From Dipteris shenzhenensis (Eukaryota > Polypodiophyta > Polypodiopsida > Gleicheniales), in the NCBI GenBank assembly GCA_047967505.1, contig CM106540.1: DNA of 64,000 nt; one strand, 5' to 3'. Position numbers and translations under genes: made by a program. How positions within the stretch are numbered: the first letter of the stretch is position 1; each line of letters begins with the position of its first letter. The notes below the pieces were generated by a model. That model saw only the letters and a program-made list of their open reading frames with translations. It had not been told where the DNA came from and ran no database searches. Shown here in pieces: positions 45,776 through 57,499 of the stretch.

Positions 45776-46657
45776 AATGCAACAACACGTGAATCTATCA
45801 TGTAATGCACATATGACTCACAATATAGCTACATGCTATCTATCATCAAGGATTATAAATAAGATTATTGAACTAAGATATCTTATATAATGGCCATTTT
45901 TATGCAGTAATATTTTTATTCTTCATGCTATTCTTAAATTCAAAAATATAACTATGTGTGCAACACATATATAATATCTCTTCCTTAAATGCTACCATAA
46001 TTATAGATTTTACCAATGTGCATTTCATTACTTTTTTTGCAAAGAGAAGAACTTTCTATTACTGCTTGGGAAAAAACACCATATGAATCAGCTACCAAAC
46101 TAGGGTTGATGATGGTAAATACAAATAAAAGACTTGGCTGTCCAAATCCAACCTACCAAAATCCCAGCTCGCGCTGCCTAGGGACTATCCGAAGTAGGGG
46201 CTAACAACCAAGATGGTGGCCTATACATCTAGTGAATATCTCCCACAGAGAATGTGTAGAAAATGCATGCAGACCAAGCCTTGCTGAAACATTCTCACTG
46301 CTCGGTGGTCCCTCGTGAGCATGGAGCACCGCACTCCCCATTAGCACACACTGTGAAGATAATGTCTTGCCATATGGCTACTATTATAGTAGTTGGTGGA
46401 GCGTGTTGCCCTCCCATCATTAGACTACAATGGGCGACCCAGATGTTCCAAGTAGTTATACTAGGCACTATATCCCAAACACTACCCTCATGCAAATGCT
46501 ATGGGCGATTGCGAGTGTGAGATGGTGGTACAGTCTCAAGGAACTCAATTTGAAAGACCTACTCAACATGGATCCTATAGGCCAGTGAGATAGGATCAAT
46601 AGAAAAAGTATGGCATCTCGATGTGAGCCACGCCACCATCCCCCATGTGAAATCTCT

Positions 46658-47311
46658 TCACATCCTCTGCGTCCTAGCCACAATCCAAAGAGTTGTTATC
46701 CAAATGCTCTTTGTCACAAGACAGCTCCATAAGCAGTGTGGGATCGTCTCCAGCACACCATCCGTACACCTAACAAATCTGTCGTCCCGACCAACATCTG
46801 TTCCCACCAGGGATGGATGGGTAGGCCCCCATGAGCCACCCTTTAGAAGAAGTAAGAGATCTTCCATGGTCTCAGACTGTTGGACTAGAGGCATGGCCAG
46901 AAGTGGATGATCACCTTCCTGGGAACCTCCTGCTCTATCTAGTGTCGCTCTCTCAAGGGGGTCCAAGGCTGCTGCCTCTAATTGAATGCATCTGTCAGTG
47001 TGAGTTGTGTAAGAAAAGAAAGGCATCTCCTCTCTCCTATTTGAGTATCCCAACCGAACTAACCCAAACCACTCTCCTGGGTCCCATTGCATGTCCCTAA
47101 GAGGCTTGCCCTCCCACAACGATAGAGATTCCAAACCTCTCCCTTGGGATGTGCTAAGACCATGGTTGGATCGATATGCCACACTCTTCCCAACCAGCCA
47201 ACAATCGTGATCCTCTACCACTCTAGATCCTCTAAGGCTACTAGCTCCTCCAACTCCTTCTCTGACTCTATCTATAAAAGGCCTCCTAGTTCCACCGAGT
47301 AGGATTTGCAC
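46658..47311 (-). pseudogene. LINE-E C-terminal region with zinc-binding motif
   Basis: 217 open codons. Near the end are GSWGPTHPSLVGTDVGRDD, RFVRC and PHCLWSC, giving a C-X(n)-HC-X3-C arrangement like the RT zinc-binding domain of plant LINEs. The upstream half shows no clear domain. Confidence 0.65.
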
Positions 47312-48569
47312 TGATGAATCTCAGATGCTCTCCAAAAAGCCAAACCCTGAGAGGCACCCCTGTCTGAGAGAACTGACCCTCCCAATAGTGGGGGTTCCAA
47401 GGATTGCATAACCCCTCCCACCGTGACTTAGGGATCACTGAGTCAATATCGTCCATCCATATACGTAGCTACTCCTATTAGGTGAGAGAGTGCTTGTGCC
47501 CTAGCCTCTATATCCCTAGGGATCTATCCCCTGGAACCAAAGTATCTTGTTGGACCACTATCCCACTGTGCCCATCCAATGTGTATCCTCTGCCCTAACA
47601 TCCATCCATCCGTATCTCTGACCTCCGGGTGCCAAAGAATCGACTGTCTCTTGAACCCTGCTGGAAGGGTTGGCTCGTATGAATCCCTTGAAACCCTGCA
47701 CCACACCCTAACTAGGTTGCTCATGAATTGGGATCCTCTCCTTGTGAGTAGTGCCACTAAGAAGATCCACCTAAATACTGTTGCCACCACTGACCACCTA
47801 TCCGAGGGGTGTTCCTGAGAAGTCCTCTCTAGAGGAGGAGCTTGCAAGGCTCTATGCTGAGCATGAGACCTCGAACCACCAACTTGCCTAAGAGGGCCCT
47901 ACTCCGTATCTCCGGGTCTATGATGCCCAACCACCATGCGACCGTGGAAGGATCACTATCAGCCAAGCCATTCTAGCCCTAGTATTCCATGTGCCATTTC
48001 AACCCACCCAACGAAAGCTGTGTACCAATCATTTGAGCTGTCCCATGCAGCCCCTATGGAAATACCAACAACATGTAATATACTAGGATGTAGTGAGAAG
48101 GACTTGGTTGAGCTCTACCTGCGAGGGAGAGTACCTCCAATGTAGAAGCTTGGGTTGAATGCTCTCTAGCACCAAGGCATTCTACTCCTCTGCCAATAAT
48201 ATTTATCCCCACCTGACACCCTAGGTATCTCATTGTTTGCGCACATGGGATCCACCTGAAGCCAAGGGCCACCCCTAGTCCTAGATCTCCTGGACCTCCC
48301 CCGTGCTTGTGTGGAAACTAACTGATTTGGTCCAGTTAATTCATGCTCTAAAGGTCTCACAATAAATGGCCAAGATCCCCCTGATCGACGTGAGGCTTCC
48401 CATTGATCCCTCTACAAAGGCACTATATCGTTCGCAAACTCTGAGTTAAGCAACTCGTTCTCCTGGCAGATCGGGTGTTGCATGCCGGAAAGGTTAATGG
48501 CCTGAGAGCACAAAAAAATCCCATGGCCTTAGCCACAAAGAGGAAAAGGAAGGGTGCAAGAGGGTATCC

Positions 48570-48998
48570 CTAACAAAGTGAGTGGGATAAAGGAAAAGCC
48601 TCACTGGTGTGGCCACCAATAGTCACATGACTGTAGCTCCCTACATAAAGAGTTGAGACCCATCTGATCCATCTCTCTGAAAAGCCCAATCTCCACATCA
48701 TACCCTCTAGAAAGGACCACTCCACTCTATCATATGCCTTCTCAAAATCCAAAAGAAGGATATCGAGAGGCTGAGCTTCCTCTCTGGCCCAATCCATTGC
48801 CTCCCAAAAGGTGAATATATTGTCCAGGATGTTGTGCTTTTGAACAAAACCAGTTTGTGTGTCATGAATGATATCTAGAAGGTGCGCCTCATTTGCAACC
48901 TCAAGACCTTGGCTAAGATATTGTATACAGTCTCTAATAGGGTAATCGACCTCATATATCAAATGTCCAACCTGTCCCCCTCTTTTGAGAGCAAACAA
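48570..48998 (-). pseudogene. LINE-E reverse transcriptase core
   Basis: 142 open codons with DTQTGFVQKHNILDNIFTF, LDILLLDFEKAYDRVEWSFL (motif A Asp in DFEKAYDRVEW) and the region leading to motif B. The QGCPL motif B and the catalytic YADD box are not open in the same frame. Confidence 0.85.
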
Positions 48999-49624
48999 AT
49001 CTAGCCAAGACTCAAGAACTATGGGAGAGAACCTATATAAAAAATCTCATGGCAAACCCGCCAGAGTGGGGTGCAAACATGTCCCAGAAGAAATAGAAGA
49101 AAGTCAAAGTAAAGCCATCCTCCCTAGGGAACTTCTAAGGGGGAAGGGCCTTGAGGGCATCCCAGAGCTGCTCCTCCATGAAAGGGGCCTCTAGGTAGTA
49201 GCAGCTGACTAGCTCGGAGAACCACCATTAGAACCTAGTCCCACATTGTTGCACTTGTCACAAGGGAAGTGACGGTTTCCTCCTCTTATTGAAACAACTG
49301 CTTTTAGAAATCCATGGTCATCTCCAAAATCTCTTGGGGGCCTATATGTATCTATCCCTATGCATCTCTTAGTCGCTGTTGCTATAGCTACTCCCTACAG
49401 AGAATGGCCTAGTGACCTAGAAAAACTGATGAGTCATCATGTCCCCCTTCTGCACCCATCTAGCATGGGAATAGACTACACACCTCCACATCCTACAAGA
49501 TCAGTCACACAAACTCATATCTATCACTGAGCCACTGAGAACCAGGTTCCTACTATCTAAGGTGCTCTATGGAGGCTAAATCTCTCATGGCTCTCCCCCT
49601 CTTCTACAAGGCAAGTCTCCTCTT

Positions 49625-50363
49625 CCGTGGTCTCAATCACTGGGTCCAACACATGGACTGAAAAACATTTTGGCAACAAAGCTATTTGTAAACTCTACCA
49701 GAGTGCAAATGATGAGCAACATAGAAGTTTTAGGACCTCTTGAGTTCACCGGAACTGACAGATCTGCAAATGGTTGCTCCAAACTTGAGTTCCAACACCC
49801 GGGCAGAAAAATGCAGAAACTGACATAGTGAGTCAAAATTCCAATGAAATATCCCAGATTCAAGAATGAAGATGTTTCCAAGCTCTTGAAGTGAAGTGGA
49901 CACCAAAAGCAAGCAATATTTGCCTCTACAAGTCAATATGGAGTCTCTGTCATCGAATGGAATAGGGAAAAGCTCAAAAAACGACTTTTTCTTTGAAAAC
50001 ACTTAATAGGCTCTCAAAACCACTTCGCAAAGCCAAAGTGACTTTTCCAAAGGTTCCTTCAAGGTCTTTGCACACTCGGATGCAAGTAAAGTCACCCATA
50101 AAGCTTCCCACAGAGCTTCTCTTTCCTCCCACATAGCTGTTGAGCTTCAAGCATTCACGCACACTCAGCTAGATCACCTGGGCTCTGATACTAGTTGAGA
50201 GTGCTCTCAACGGAAGCAAGAATGGAAAAGGGAGAGAGAGAAACAGAGAGCCACACAAGTTTTTGGTGGGTGCAGAACATCCTAATCTTCTTTTTCATTC
50301 ATTTATATATGTGTTTAAGTATTGTACATAACTGAGGTAAAGGCACAGTAACCTTTAACCCCC
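49625..50363 (-). mobile_element. Copia-2, 5' fragment (LTR and leader)
   Basis: Read on the minus strand this is collinear with Copia-3 positions 57794-58545: 5' LTR (50191-50363) starting TGTGGGGGTTAAAGG, primer site, and leader down to GATTGAGACCACGG. It stops abruptly at 49625. The 5' LTR edge abuts TATGG of the Gypsy-III element. Together with 53611-54660 it forms one Copia copy that is now split. Confidence 0.88.
50191..50363 (-). repeat. Copia-2 5' LTR
   Basis: 173 bp, TGTGGGGG..CTCTCA on the minus strand, followed inward by ACTAGTATCAGAGCC (primer site with one change from TGGTATCAGAGC). Confidence 0.9.
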
Positions 50364-52070
50364 ACATATGGGACATGCCGGCTATTATAGAAGATTTATC
50401 TTATGGTATGCCATGATAGCCAGACCATTTTACAAATTATTAGTGGAATTCTTATGGACAGAAGAGTGCAACCAAGCCTTTAAGCTTTTAAAGTGGCACC
50501 TAATCACAACACCCATCCTTATATCTCCCAATTGGGATATCAATTTTCATGTTCATACTAATGGATCCAAGTATGCAATTGGGAGTGTGCTTTGTCAACC
50601 TGGAGAACATAAGAAATACTGCCCATTCTACTTTGCCAATCAACAACTCAATGATGCAGAGATCAACTATACCACCATAGAAAGAGAAGCCCTTGCAATG
50701 GTGTATAGTGTTAAGAAATTTTGGCACTATCTATTGGCAAATGATTTTGTCTTCTACATCGACCGTCAAGCATTGCTTTATCTTGTGAACCGTGAATTCT
50801 TGAAGAAAGGGGAGCCATCTGGTTATTCTTCCTGTTGTACACAGTACTTCAAAATAGTAGTTTGCAAAGGTTTCCAACACTACATTACCAATCACATGTC
50901 TCGTGTCAAGTCGAGAGAAGAAGCCACTAGAGTAGAAGATGACTTGCCAGATGCCACACTATTTCAGATAGATGATGTTCCCGATTGGTGTGTAGATATC
51001 ATTAGGTACTTAATGGTAGGAAGATCACCCCTTGAAATGAAAGCAGTGGATGCCAAAAAACTAATTTTAAAAGTTGCACCCTATCAACTCATTGCACGAC
51101 AACTATACAAGATGGGCAAGGACCAAGTTTTAAGAAGATGTGTAATGCCTCATGAGATCATGCCAATCCTTAGTGAAGTCCATGAAGGCATTGCAGGAGG
51201 ACACTTCCAAGTGGAAGTGACAGCAAGAAAAGTCCTCCTTGCAGGCTACTAGTGGCCAACACTTTGGGCAGATGCTTATGAATATGTCAAAAGCTATGAT
51301 GTATGCCAACGGTGTATGCCAACGGACTACTAAACCACAACACAAGGTCGCCCTATTGAAATAATGTCATCGGATAGAGGCACACATTTTGTCAATGAGG
51401 TTATCCAAGAAATCTTATTTGGCTTTATGGTAATCCATAAAGAAAGCACTCCCTACTACCCCCAAGGGCCGAATCCACAAACAAAAGATTATGCATTATC
51501 CTCACCAAGGTAGTAGAACCACAGCATTCTAATTCGATAGAGAAACTAAATGCAGCCTTGTGGGCATACCGAACCATACTTAAGGTCAATACGGGGAATA
51601 CATCTTTTTAATTAGTGTATGGCCTTGAAGCTGTGGTCCCACTCAAATTTGTAATACCAAGCTTACGCATAGCAGTATAGGAAAGCATGGGAGATCATGC
51701 ATCCCTGAAAGAAAGACTCTATCAATTGGAGAAGCATACACAGACCATATTATTCACCTACCATGCCATGACAACAGAAAAACGTTGAAGAAAGGAATGG
51801 TTTGATAGAAATATTAAAGCCAAAGACATCAAGGAAGGCGACTTGGTCTTGCTATACAATGCCAAAGTCCACAAGGGAAAACTCAAGTATCTAGGTCAAG
51901 GACCCTATCGAGTAAGAAAAATGAATCCCATCAAAGCTGTGCTACTAGAAACATTGGATGGAGTCCAATTCAACACAACCATAAACGGGAGCCGACTGAA
52001 GTACTACTACATCAACACACCAGCCATCCCTGACAATAATGAAGTTTTGAGAATCCCAAGTCTTCAATAG
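50364..52070 (+). pseudogene. Gypsy-III pol, downstream half (RT end, RNase H, integrase)
   Basis: The frame 50368-51252 opens MGHAGYYRRFI (RT end), then KLLVEFLWTEECNQAF, HTNGSKYAIGSVLCQPG (RNase H; the usual Asp of TDAS-type motif reads TNGS), YTTIEREALAMVYSVKKFWH, IDRQALLYLV and the integrase finger VHEGIAGGHF. After a stop, SDRGTHFVNEVI and HKESTPYYPQG mark the integrase core, much shortened. KVHKGKLKYLGQGPYRV (51843-52070) is the GPY-type C-terminus. The N-terminal RT half lies inverted at 54661-55360. Confidence 0.88.
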
Positions 52071-52074
52071 TTAG

Positions 52075-52200
52075 CACTAGATTGTTACACGTGCACTCAC
52101 TAACATATGCACTTTTTTGCACATATAGTTTGCACTTGACTGTTACATGCATACTCACTGGAATATGCACGTTTTGGCACATATAGGAAGACCTAATTAA
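52075..52200 (+). repeat. Two-copy repeat after Gypsy-III pol
   Basis: Phrases GACTGTTACATGCATACTCACT and ATTGTTACACGTGCACTCACT with following ATATGCAC.TTTT.GCACATATA recur about 62 bp apart. Confidence 0.8.
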
Positions 52201-52726
52201 TTTCCACTTAGGGATGATTGAATCTTAGTTGCCCTATAAAATCCCACAAATAAGCATATAATTGGTCCCTACCTAATTGATAGATCTCTGGGTGCAATCA
52301 CATCCAACATGTCTGCAAGATAGCAAGAAATGCCAGCCTCAATAATGAGAACCCGCCAAACCTCTTCTCAAGAAGATTTGAGCCTTAGAAAACGAGATCC
52401 CCTCTAAAATTCACAGCCATCTACCTCTCCTCCAGTGGAGATAGGCTTTCTGGAAACATAGCAAAAATTGTATGGTGCCATCGCTTTAGAGCAGGATCGA
52501 CTGGCATGCCACAAGTTCCACATCCATTGGGTTACATGCATGGCATCCCAACTCTGTGATCACAATAAGCCATAACTCGAGGATGGGTAATAAAATGGAT
52601 CCGGGAGTATGTTGTCTCTATGCCAACATGGACTTAGGTAGCACATAATGTGTGTGTAGAGTAGCAGTAAAGCTTCGCTTATACTTGCATAAGGCTAGGA
52701 ATAATCCCTCTTAGGAATCCAACTTG

Positions 52727-53062
52727 CATGCTCTACATGAAAGTCCTACATGCAACTCCTACATGCATGTTCTACATGCAAGTCCTGCATGCGATTCCTA
52801 CATGCATGTAGAACATGCAAGTCCTACATGCAATTCCTACATGCATGTTCTTCATGCGAGTTCTACCTATAACTCCTACATGCAACATGCAATTCCTACA
52901 TGCATGTTCTATATGCAAGTCCTACATGCAATTTCTACATGCGAGCTCTACATGCAACATGCAACTCCTAAATGCAACTTGCGACTCCTACATGCAACTT
53001 CTAGATGCAAGTTCTACATGTAGAGAGAGAATGTCTTACAATTCCTACATGCAGAGAGAGAA
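52727..53062. repeat. Tandem array of about 13-bp CTACATGCAAxTC units
   Basis: Some 25 imperfect copies of TCCTACATGCAA(C/G/T), with variants CATGCATGT and CATGCGA and repeated CATGCA cores. The array is fully non-coding in appearance; frames through it repeat the same few residues. Confidence 0.9.
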
Positions 53063-53214
53063 GCTCTCCAACTTGTATAAATACCCCATAATGGAATGAA
53101 GCCCACACTCTTTGGGGCATTGTATTGAGTTCTACTTTGGTATTCCAAGCAATTGTCTCCAAGTGTCCGTGCTTCCTTGCACTCCATGTCTAAAAGCATG
53201 TCCTAACCTTACAA

Positions 53215-53365
53215 CTCCTCCTCCCCTCTTCTCCAACCTTGCAACCCATCCTCTCCCTCTCCTCTTCCCTCCTCCTCCTCCTCCTCCCCCTCCTCCTCCT
53301 CCTCCTTCTCCTCCCTTCTCCTCCCTCCTCCTCCTCCCTTCAGCTCTTACACCTTCTTCCTCTCC
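53215..53365. repeat. (TCC)n tract
   Basis: Dense CTC/CCT triplets from about 53265 to 53340 with C-rich flanks. Pro/Leu/Ser frames here are artefacts. Confidence 0.9.
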
Positions 53366-53370
53366 CACTC

Positions 53371-53608
53371 CTATGCTCCCCTCTGCACATTGTGCAACTC
53401 CTGTTTGAGTTGCATTTTCCTGGCTTGCGTATTTGTGCTATACATTTTTGCCAAAGTATCCCATGCCTCCTTTGGCGTATTTGCATCCTGAATATGCACA
53501 ATCATGGAGTCCGAAATACTGATAGACAGCCAGTACATAACTTTCCTGGCTCTCTCATGCCATCCTTTGAATGCCTGCATTTCCTGTTGACTGGGAACAT
53601 TAGGAAGG
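53371..53608 (-). pseudogene. Copia gag fragment (UBN2-type), different family
   Basis: The minus strand reads MQAFKGWHERARKVMYWLSI, IQDANTPKEAWDTLAKMY and RKMQLKQELHNV, a Copia Gag segment of the UBN2 type. It begins exactly where Copia-2 sequence stops (53610), so it belongs to the flank that was brought next to Copia-2. Confidence 0.72.
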
Positions 53609-53809
53609 TGATCGGAGTAGGAAACTCCTTTGACTTTCACAAAAAGAGTATGTTACAAAAGTATTGCAGCGTTTCAATATGGAGGGGGGGAAGGCAATGA
53701 GTACTCCATTGCCTCCATATGTGAAACTGAGTCATACAAATAGTCCTAAATCAAATGAGGAGAGGGCCATGATGGCCAAGTTCCTTATGCATCAGCAGTT
53801 GGGAGTCTT

Positions 53810-54436
53810 ATGTATGCTATGATAGCTACTAGACCAGAAATTGCATTTGCAGTGGGAGTTGTTAGCTGGTATATGGCTAATCCAAGAAAGAGGCATTGGG
53901 AGGCAGTTAAGTGCATCATGAGGTACATGAAGGGTACCAAGGAGATGTGCATGTGCTTTGGTAGAGGAGACATGCATGTACTTGGGTACACAGATTCAGA
54001 CTATGCAGGGCATGTGGATAGTAGGAGATCCACTTCTAATTATGTGTTCACCTTTGCACGTGGTGTAGTGTCGTGGATGTCTCGCACACAGAAGTGCATT
54101 GCTTTGTCTACCACAGAGGCTGAGTATGTTGCAGTCACACAGGGTTGCAAGGAGGCTATATGGCTTGATCGGCTAGTGGGAGATTGGGGGATTCATACAG
54201 GTGTATCGACATTGCATAGTGATTCCACGAGTGCTATTCAGCTAGCACAGAATCCAATCTTTCATGCAAAGACCAAACACATTGAGGTCAGGTACCATTT
54301 CACTAGGGAGGTACTTGAGGACAAGTGCATAGAGCTTGTCAAGGTTCATACAAATGATAACCCTGTAGATATGCTGACGAAGAGTCTCCCTAGTCAGTGG
54401 TTTGAGTATTGTCATGTATTGATGGGCATTGGATAG
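53810..54436 (+). pseudogene. Copia-2 RNase H domain, intact frame
   Basis: 208 open codons. The RNase H acidic residues in YTDSDYAGH, STTEAEYVA and LHSDSTSAIQLA are all present, and the C-terminal DMLTKSLPS block is intact. It keeps TGG where Copia-3 has TAG (EAIWLDRL near 54160). A frameshift just upstream (near 53790) separates it from the RT end. Confidence 0.88.
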
Positions 54437-54489
54437 TATGCTCATTGGTTGTTCTCCCTTAAAGGCACATTGTCCTTTAAGTGGGAGGT

Positions 54490-54660
54490 TGTGGGGGTTA
54501 AAGGTCACTATGCCTTTACCCCAATTGTGTACAATACTCAAACACATATATAAATGAATGAAAAAGAAGATTAGGGTGTTCTGCACCCACCAAAAACTTG
54601 TGTGGCTCTCTGTTTCTCTCTCTCCCTCTTCTGTTCTTGCTTCTGTTGAGAGCACTCTCA
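54490..54660 (+). repeat. Copia-2 3' LTR
   Basis: TGTGGGGG..CTCTCA, 171 bp, followed by CCATA, the inverted form of the TATGG that abuts the 5' LTR at 50364. Confidence 0.9.
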
Positions 54661-55600
54661 CCATAAAGACCTGTACACCTTTGGAATTTGTAGGAGGAGG
54701 CAATTCCATTATGATTATGATTTTGTCCATGTCAGTTGCAATCCTATGTTGAGAAATGATGTGTCCCAAAACAACTCTGTGGGTGACCATGAATTGGCAT
54801 TTTGTTGGATTTAGGGAGATGCCATACTCCCTGCATTTGATTAGAGCTGCTTCAAGACATTTGAAGTGGTCTTTTCTATTCGAGTGGATGCACCAATCAT
54901 CCAAGAACACCTATAGAAACTTATTCAGAAATGACTTGAAAGCTATGAACATGATTCTCTGAAATGTGATCGAGGCATTACAAAGGCCAAATTGCATGAC
55001 TCTATAGACAAATATACCCCATTCTGTTGCAAATTCTATTTTTGGTTGGTCTGTAGGAGCAATTTGCACTTGGTTATAGCCACTAAAGCCATCCAAGAAG
55101 CTGCATATCTATGATCTAGCCACCTTTTCCAATATTGTTTCTATTGAGGATAGGGGATAGTGATCCCTGATTGTGGTAGCATTCACATTCTTTAAGTTAA
55201 CGCATATTCTTAGCTTCTTATTGCATTTAGGAATGATGATGATGGGTGAAACTAGCCTGACATGTGTTATGGGTACTGGGTGGCATAGTGTCATTAACCA
55301 ATTTTTGAAACTAGCCTGACATGTGCTTTGGGTACTGGGTGGCAGAGTATTATTAACCAATATTAAGGCTCTTGTGGACTTTCTTTTTCTGAAGTCTCAT
55401 TATCAAGCTTCATCCACACATGTGGCTTATACTTTTGGAACTTCTTATGTTGGGAACTATGAGGTAACTTTTCCATTGGCAAAGTATTCCCAACAAGTAA
55501 GGGTTCATTTGTTGTGCATACTCCTTCAAGTCCATCAGGGGACCATTCAAGAGGAGGTGGCTCAGATTTAGAGGGAGCTAGCTTGGTAAGATACAATTAG
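54661..55600 (-). pseudogene. Gypsy-III pol, upstream half (RT)
   Basis: Minus-strand RT blocks: RLVSPIIIIPKCNKKLRICV, NLKNVNATTIRDHYPLSSIE, MDGFSGYNQVQIAPTDQPKI (motif A), VMQFGLCNASITFQRIM (motif B), VFLDDWCIHS (catalytic FLDD) and LPPPTNSKGVQVFM. The last is cut in the codon series that resumes at 50366 as MGHAGYYRRF. The upstream part to 55600 is open in another frame with no clear domain. Confidence 0.88.
55255..55365. repeat. About 58-bp tandem duplication in Gypsy-III RT
   Basis: GAAACTAGCCTGACATGTG and the following GGGTACTGGGTGGCA.AGT.T.ATTAACCA occur twice in succession. The duplication breaks the RT frame upstream of the PKC block. Confidence 0.85.
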
Positions 55601-56389
55601 ATGATCCTAGTTTGGACTCGCTCGAACTCATTAAAGTCTTTGGCCTTGGCTTTGCGACAATATCCTCCTTCAGCTTTCTTGTGGGATCTTCTGCTATTAT
55701 TCAACTTTGGGAAGTTCGACTGCCATCCAGGCATGGAGAATGGCGAAGTCATTATCAAAGACATGATCTTCAAATTGAGCATTCTCAGCCTCATTTGCAA
55801 GGTCCCAAGGAAAATCCGAGTCCTTATTGGAATGAATAGCTTCTTCAGGTTTCCTATTCCATTCATAATCCACCATAAAGAATGGCATCTCTAGATCGAT
55901 TGGTGCTTCATGTGTGAGTGGAGGATTTACCTACATGACCTTAGCATCAATTTGCGAGAAGATGGGACCTATTGAATGGCACTCGTCAATGGTCGCCAAT
56001 GCTTGGATCCAATTATTGACATTTCTTTGTGTATCGCTCGCTATGGCATGCTATTGCAGGGGGGCTGATTTGCTTGAGATTGTCGTTGAAGAGGTTTCAT
56101 CCAATGCTCTAGGCACAATTGGTTTTATTGATCCTATCCCCACATTGGCTATAGCTCTAACAAAGTGAGATACATAAAACTTAAGCTAAGTGTCAAGAAG
56201 GCAATAAGAGTGATCATCATTTTTTCCATAGAAAAAATGCTTTACCACCACAAGAAAGTTGTTTTCCCCATCTATCCTTTCTAAGTATAGTTCACATGCT
56301 CTCTTTTAGCTCTTTTTTAGCATTGCATTTTATGATATAGAACCTTTGGCATTGTTGATGAAGAAAAGCAAGAATTACAAGAAGGAAAC
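55601..56389. other. Gypsy-III upstream region, no clear domain
   Basis: Several medium frames on both strands, including minus-strand 55597-55866 with Lys/Arg-rich sequence (NSRRSHKKAEGGYCRKAK). This could be decayed gag-protease of Gypsy-III, but no knuckle or DTG active site is visible. Confidence 0.4.
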
Positions 56390-56765
56390 CTAAAAGAGCA
56401 ACAACTCACATGCCCTACAAGAGAAAGAAGACCACCACCCAGGTTAACATATGCTCAAAAAGGCAAAGCAATTCAAGTTGAAAGCACTAATTATGCCCTT
56501 ATGACTACCATGATAGCTATAGATGAGCGAATGCACTTGGAGGATGCAATTGACAAGACAAAATGGCAAACTTTTAAATAACACTTATGATTTATGTGAC
56601 TTGCCACCAAGAAAGAGGCAATTGTAAAAAAGTGGGTTTACAAAGTCAAGTATAACCCAAATGGTGCCACATTGAAAGATACAAAGCCAAACTAGTTGAA
56701 AAAGGTTTTGCACAACAATATGGTTAGGATTATGATGAGAGTCGTGCCTAATAGATCAAATATGG
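56390..56765 (+). mobile_element. Copia RT entry fragment
   Basis: Frames give TNYALMTTMIAIDERMHLED, then KKWVYKVKYNPNGAT-like and ERYKAKLVEKGFAQQYG, matching the start of Copia RT. Ends with DYDESRA, after which similarity is lost. Confidence 0.65.
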
Positions 56766-57240
56766 ACTCAATAAGATTTTTTGTATCCCTATCCTCACAC
56801 TAAAATTCATCAACCCCACACATTGGATCCAAGCCTAATATCTCAACAATGATCTATGGTGACAAAGGAGAGGATCCCATTGCCCAATGCTTGGCGATCG
56901 ATGTGTTCATAGTACGACTAGAAGATGCCCTCTCTTGCACTACATAGGTAGCTGGGCACAAACATTCCTACTTAGTGCGTGGTTGTAGAATAGGTGTAGT
57001 GACCTAACAGGCTCTAATCATGTGGGTGAAAACCGTATCAAGATTGGGGGAATGAGTAATCAAAACAAGTGTTCCATTGGAGCAACACTTTAGGGATCCA
57101 AATTAGGAGCACATTAGAGCTACAAGGAGTCTGCCTTAGGGACCAGTTTAGGAATAGGGGAGGTGGCCGTTGGTAGCAAACAAAGAGCCCACACGAATCT
57201 TCTAGGGAGCAATGATATGGGAGTTAATAGTGTCAAACCT
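56766..57240. other. No gene recognised
   Basis: No domain, LTR or splice-supported exon found. Confidence 0.45.
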
Positions 57241-57480
57241 TCAACAATAGGTTTTAGTCCATTCATGATGATTTATGGATTTCAACTGCCAGACTCCTTC
57301 TTGCCTCCTGTGCATATCTACTAACAGCCGACATTGATCTACTCTCCTTGTACCAGAGGTCAGTCCTCTTGGCTCTAAAATCCATCGTATCAACCTACAT
57401 TTGGACCACTGGATCAATAGGCTAAGGTTTATAAGCTTCACCACACCACTAAGCTATTGGGGATACCTTATGATTTCTCC
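57241..57480 (+). mobile_element. Possible Gypsy integrase scrap
   Basis: GFSPFMMIYGFQLPDS near 57260 resembles the GxSPFxxxYG phrase at the end of Gypsy integrase cores. Nothing further is recognisable. Confidence 0.4.
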
Positions 57481-57499
57481 TCCAAAGATGGCACCTGAG

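Larger units (their letters stand above)
42170..46195. other. AT-rich interval upstream of NOT4, no gene recognised
   Basis: About 4 kb without a domain-bearing frame on either strand. The first few hundred bases would hold the NOT4 promoter. Small direct repeats at 43774-43863 and 45590-45770 are listed separately. Confidence 0.5.
46200..49620 (-). mobile_element. LINE-E, decayed L1-type LINE
   Basis: Minus-strand order: RT core (48570-48998), then the YLGCQVGIN block near 48235, LLTRRGSQF region (47524-47847) and a Cys/His zinc-binding C-terminus (46658-46900). It belongs to the LINE-D family by shared blocks. Multiple stops break the frame. The upper end meets the Copia-2 fragment at 49625; no poly-A tail is seen at the lower end. 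Confidence 0.82.
53611..54660 (+). mobile_element. Copia-2, 3' fragment (RT end, RNase H, 3' LTR)
   Basis: Collinear and over 95 percent similar by eye with Copia-3 from 61504 to 62557. RT end GGKAMSTPLPPYVKLSHT, then RNase H in a long frame 53810-54436 with YTDSDYAGHVDSRRSTS, ALSTTEAEYVAVTQGCK and DNPVDMLTKSLPSQ, ending at TAG. A 171-bp 3' LTR follows at 54490-54660. Confidence 0.9.

Noticed and set aside
52727-53062. CRISPR-like array
   Set aside because: Units are about 13 bp with no spacers, and the window is plant nuclear DNA.
52724-53099. Cys/His/Met-rich repetitive peptide frames
   Set aside because: Products of the 13-bp tandem array read in overlapping frames.
53112-53408. Pro-rich 98-codon frame
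   Set aside because: Translation of the (TCC)n tract.
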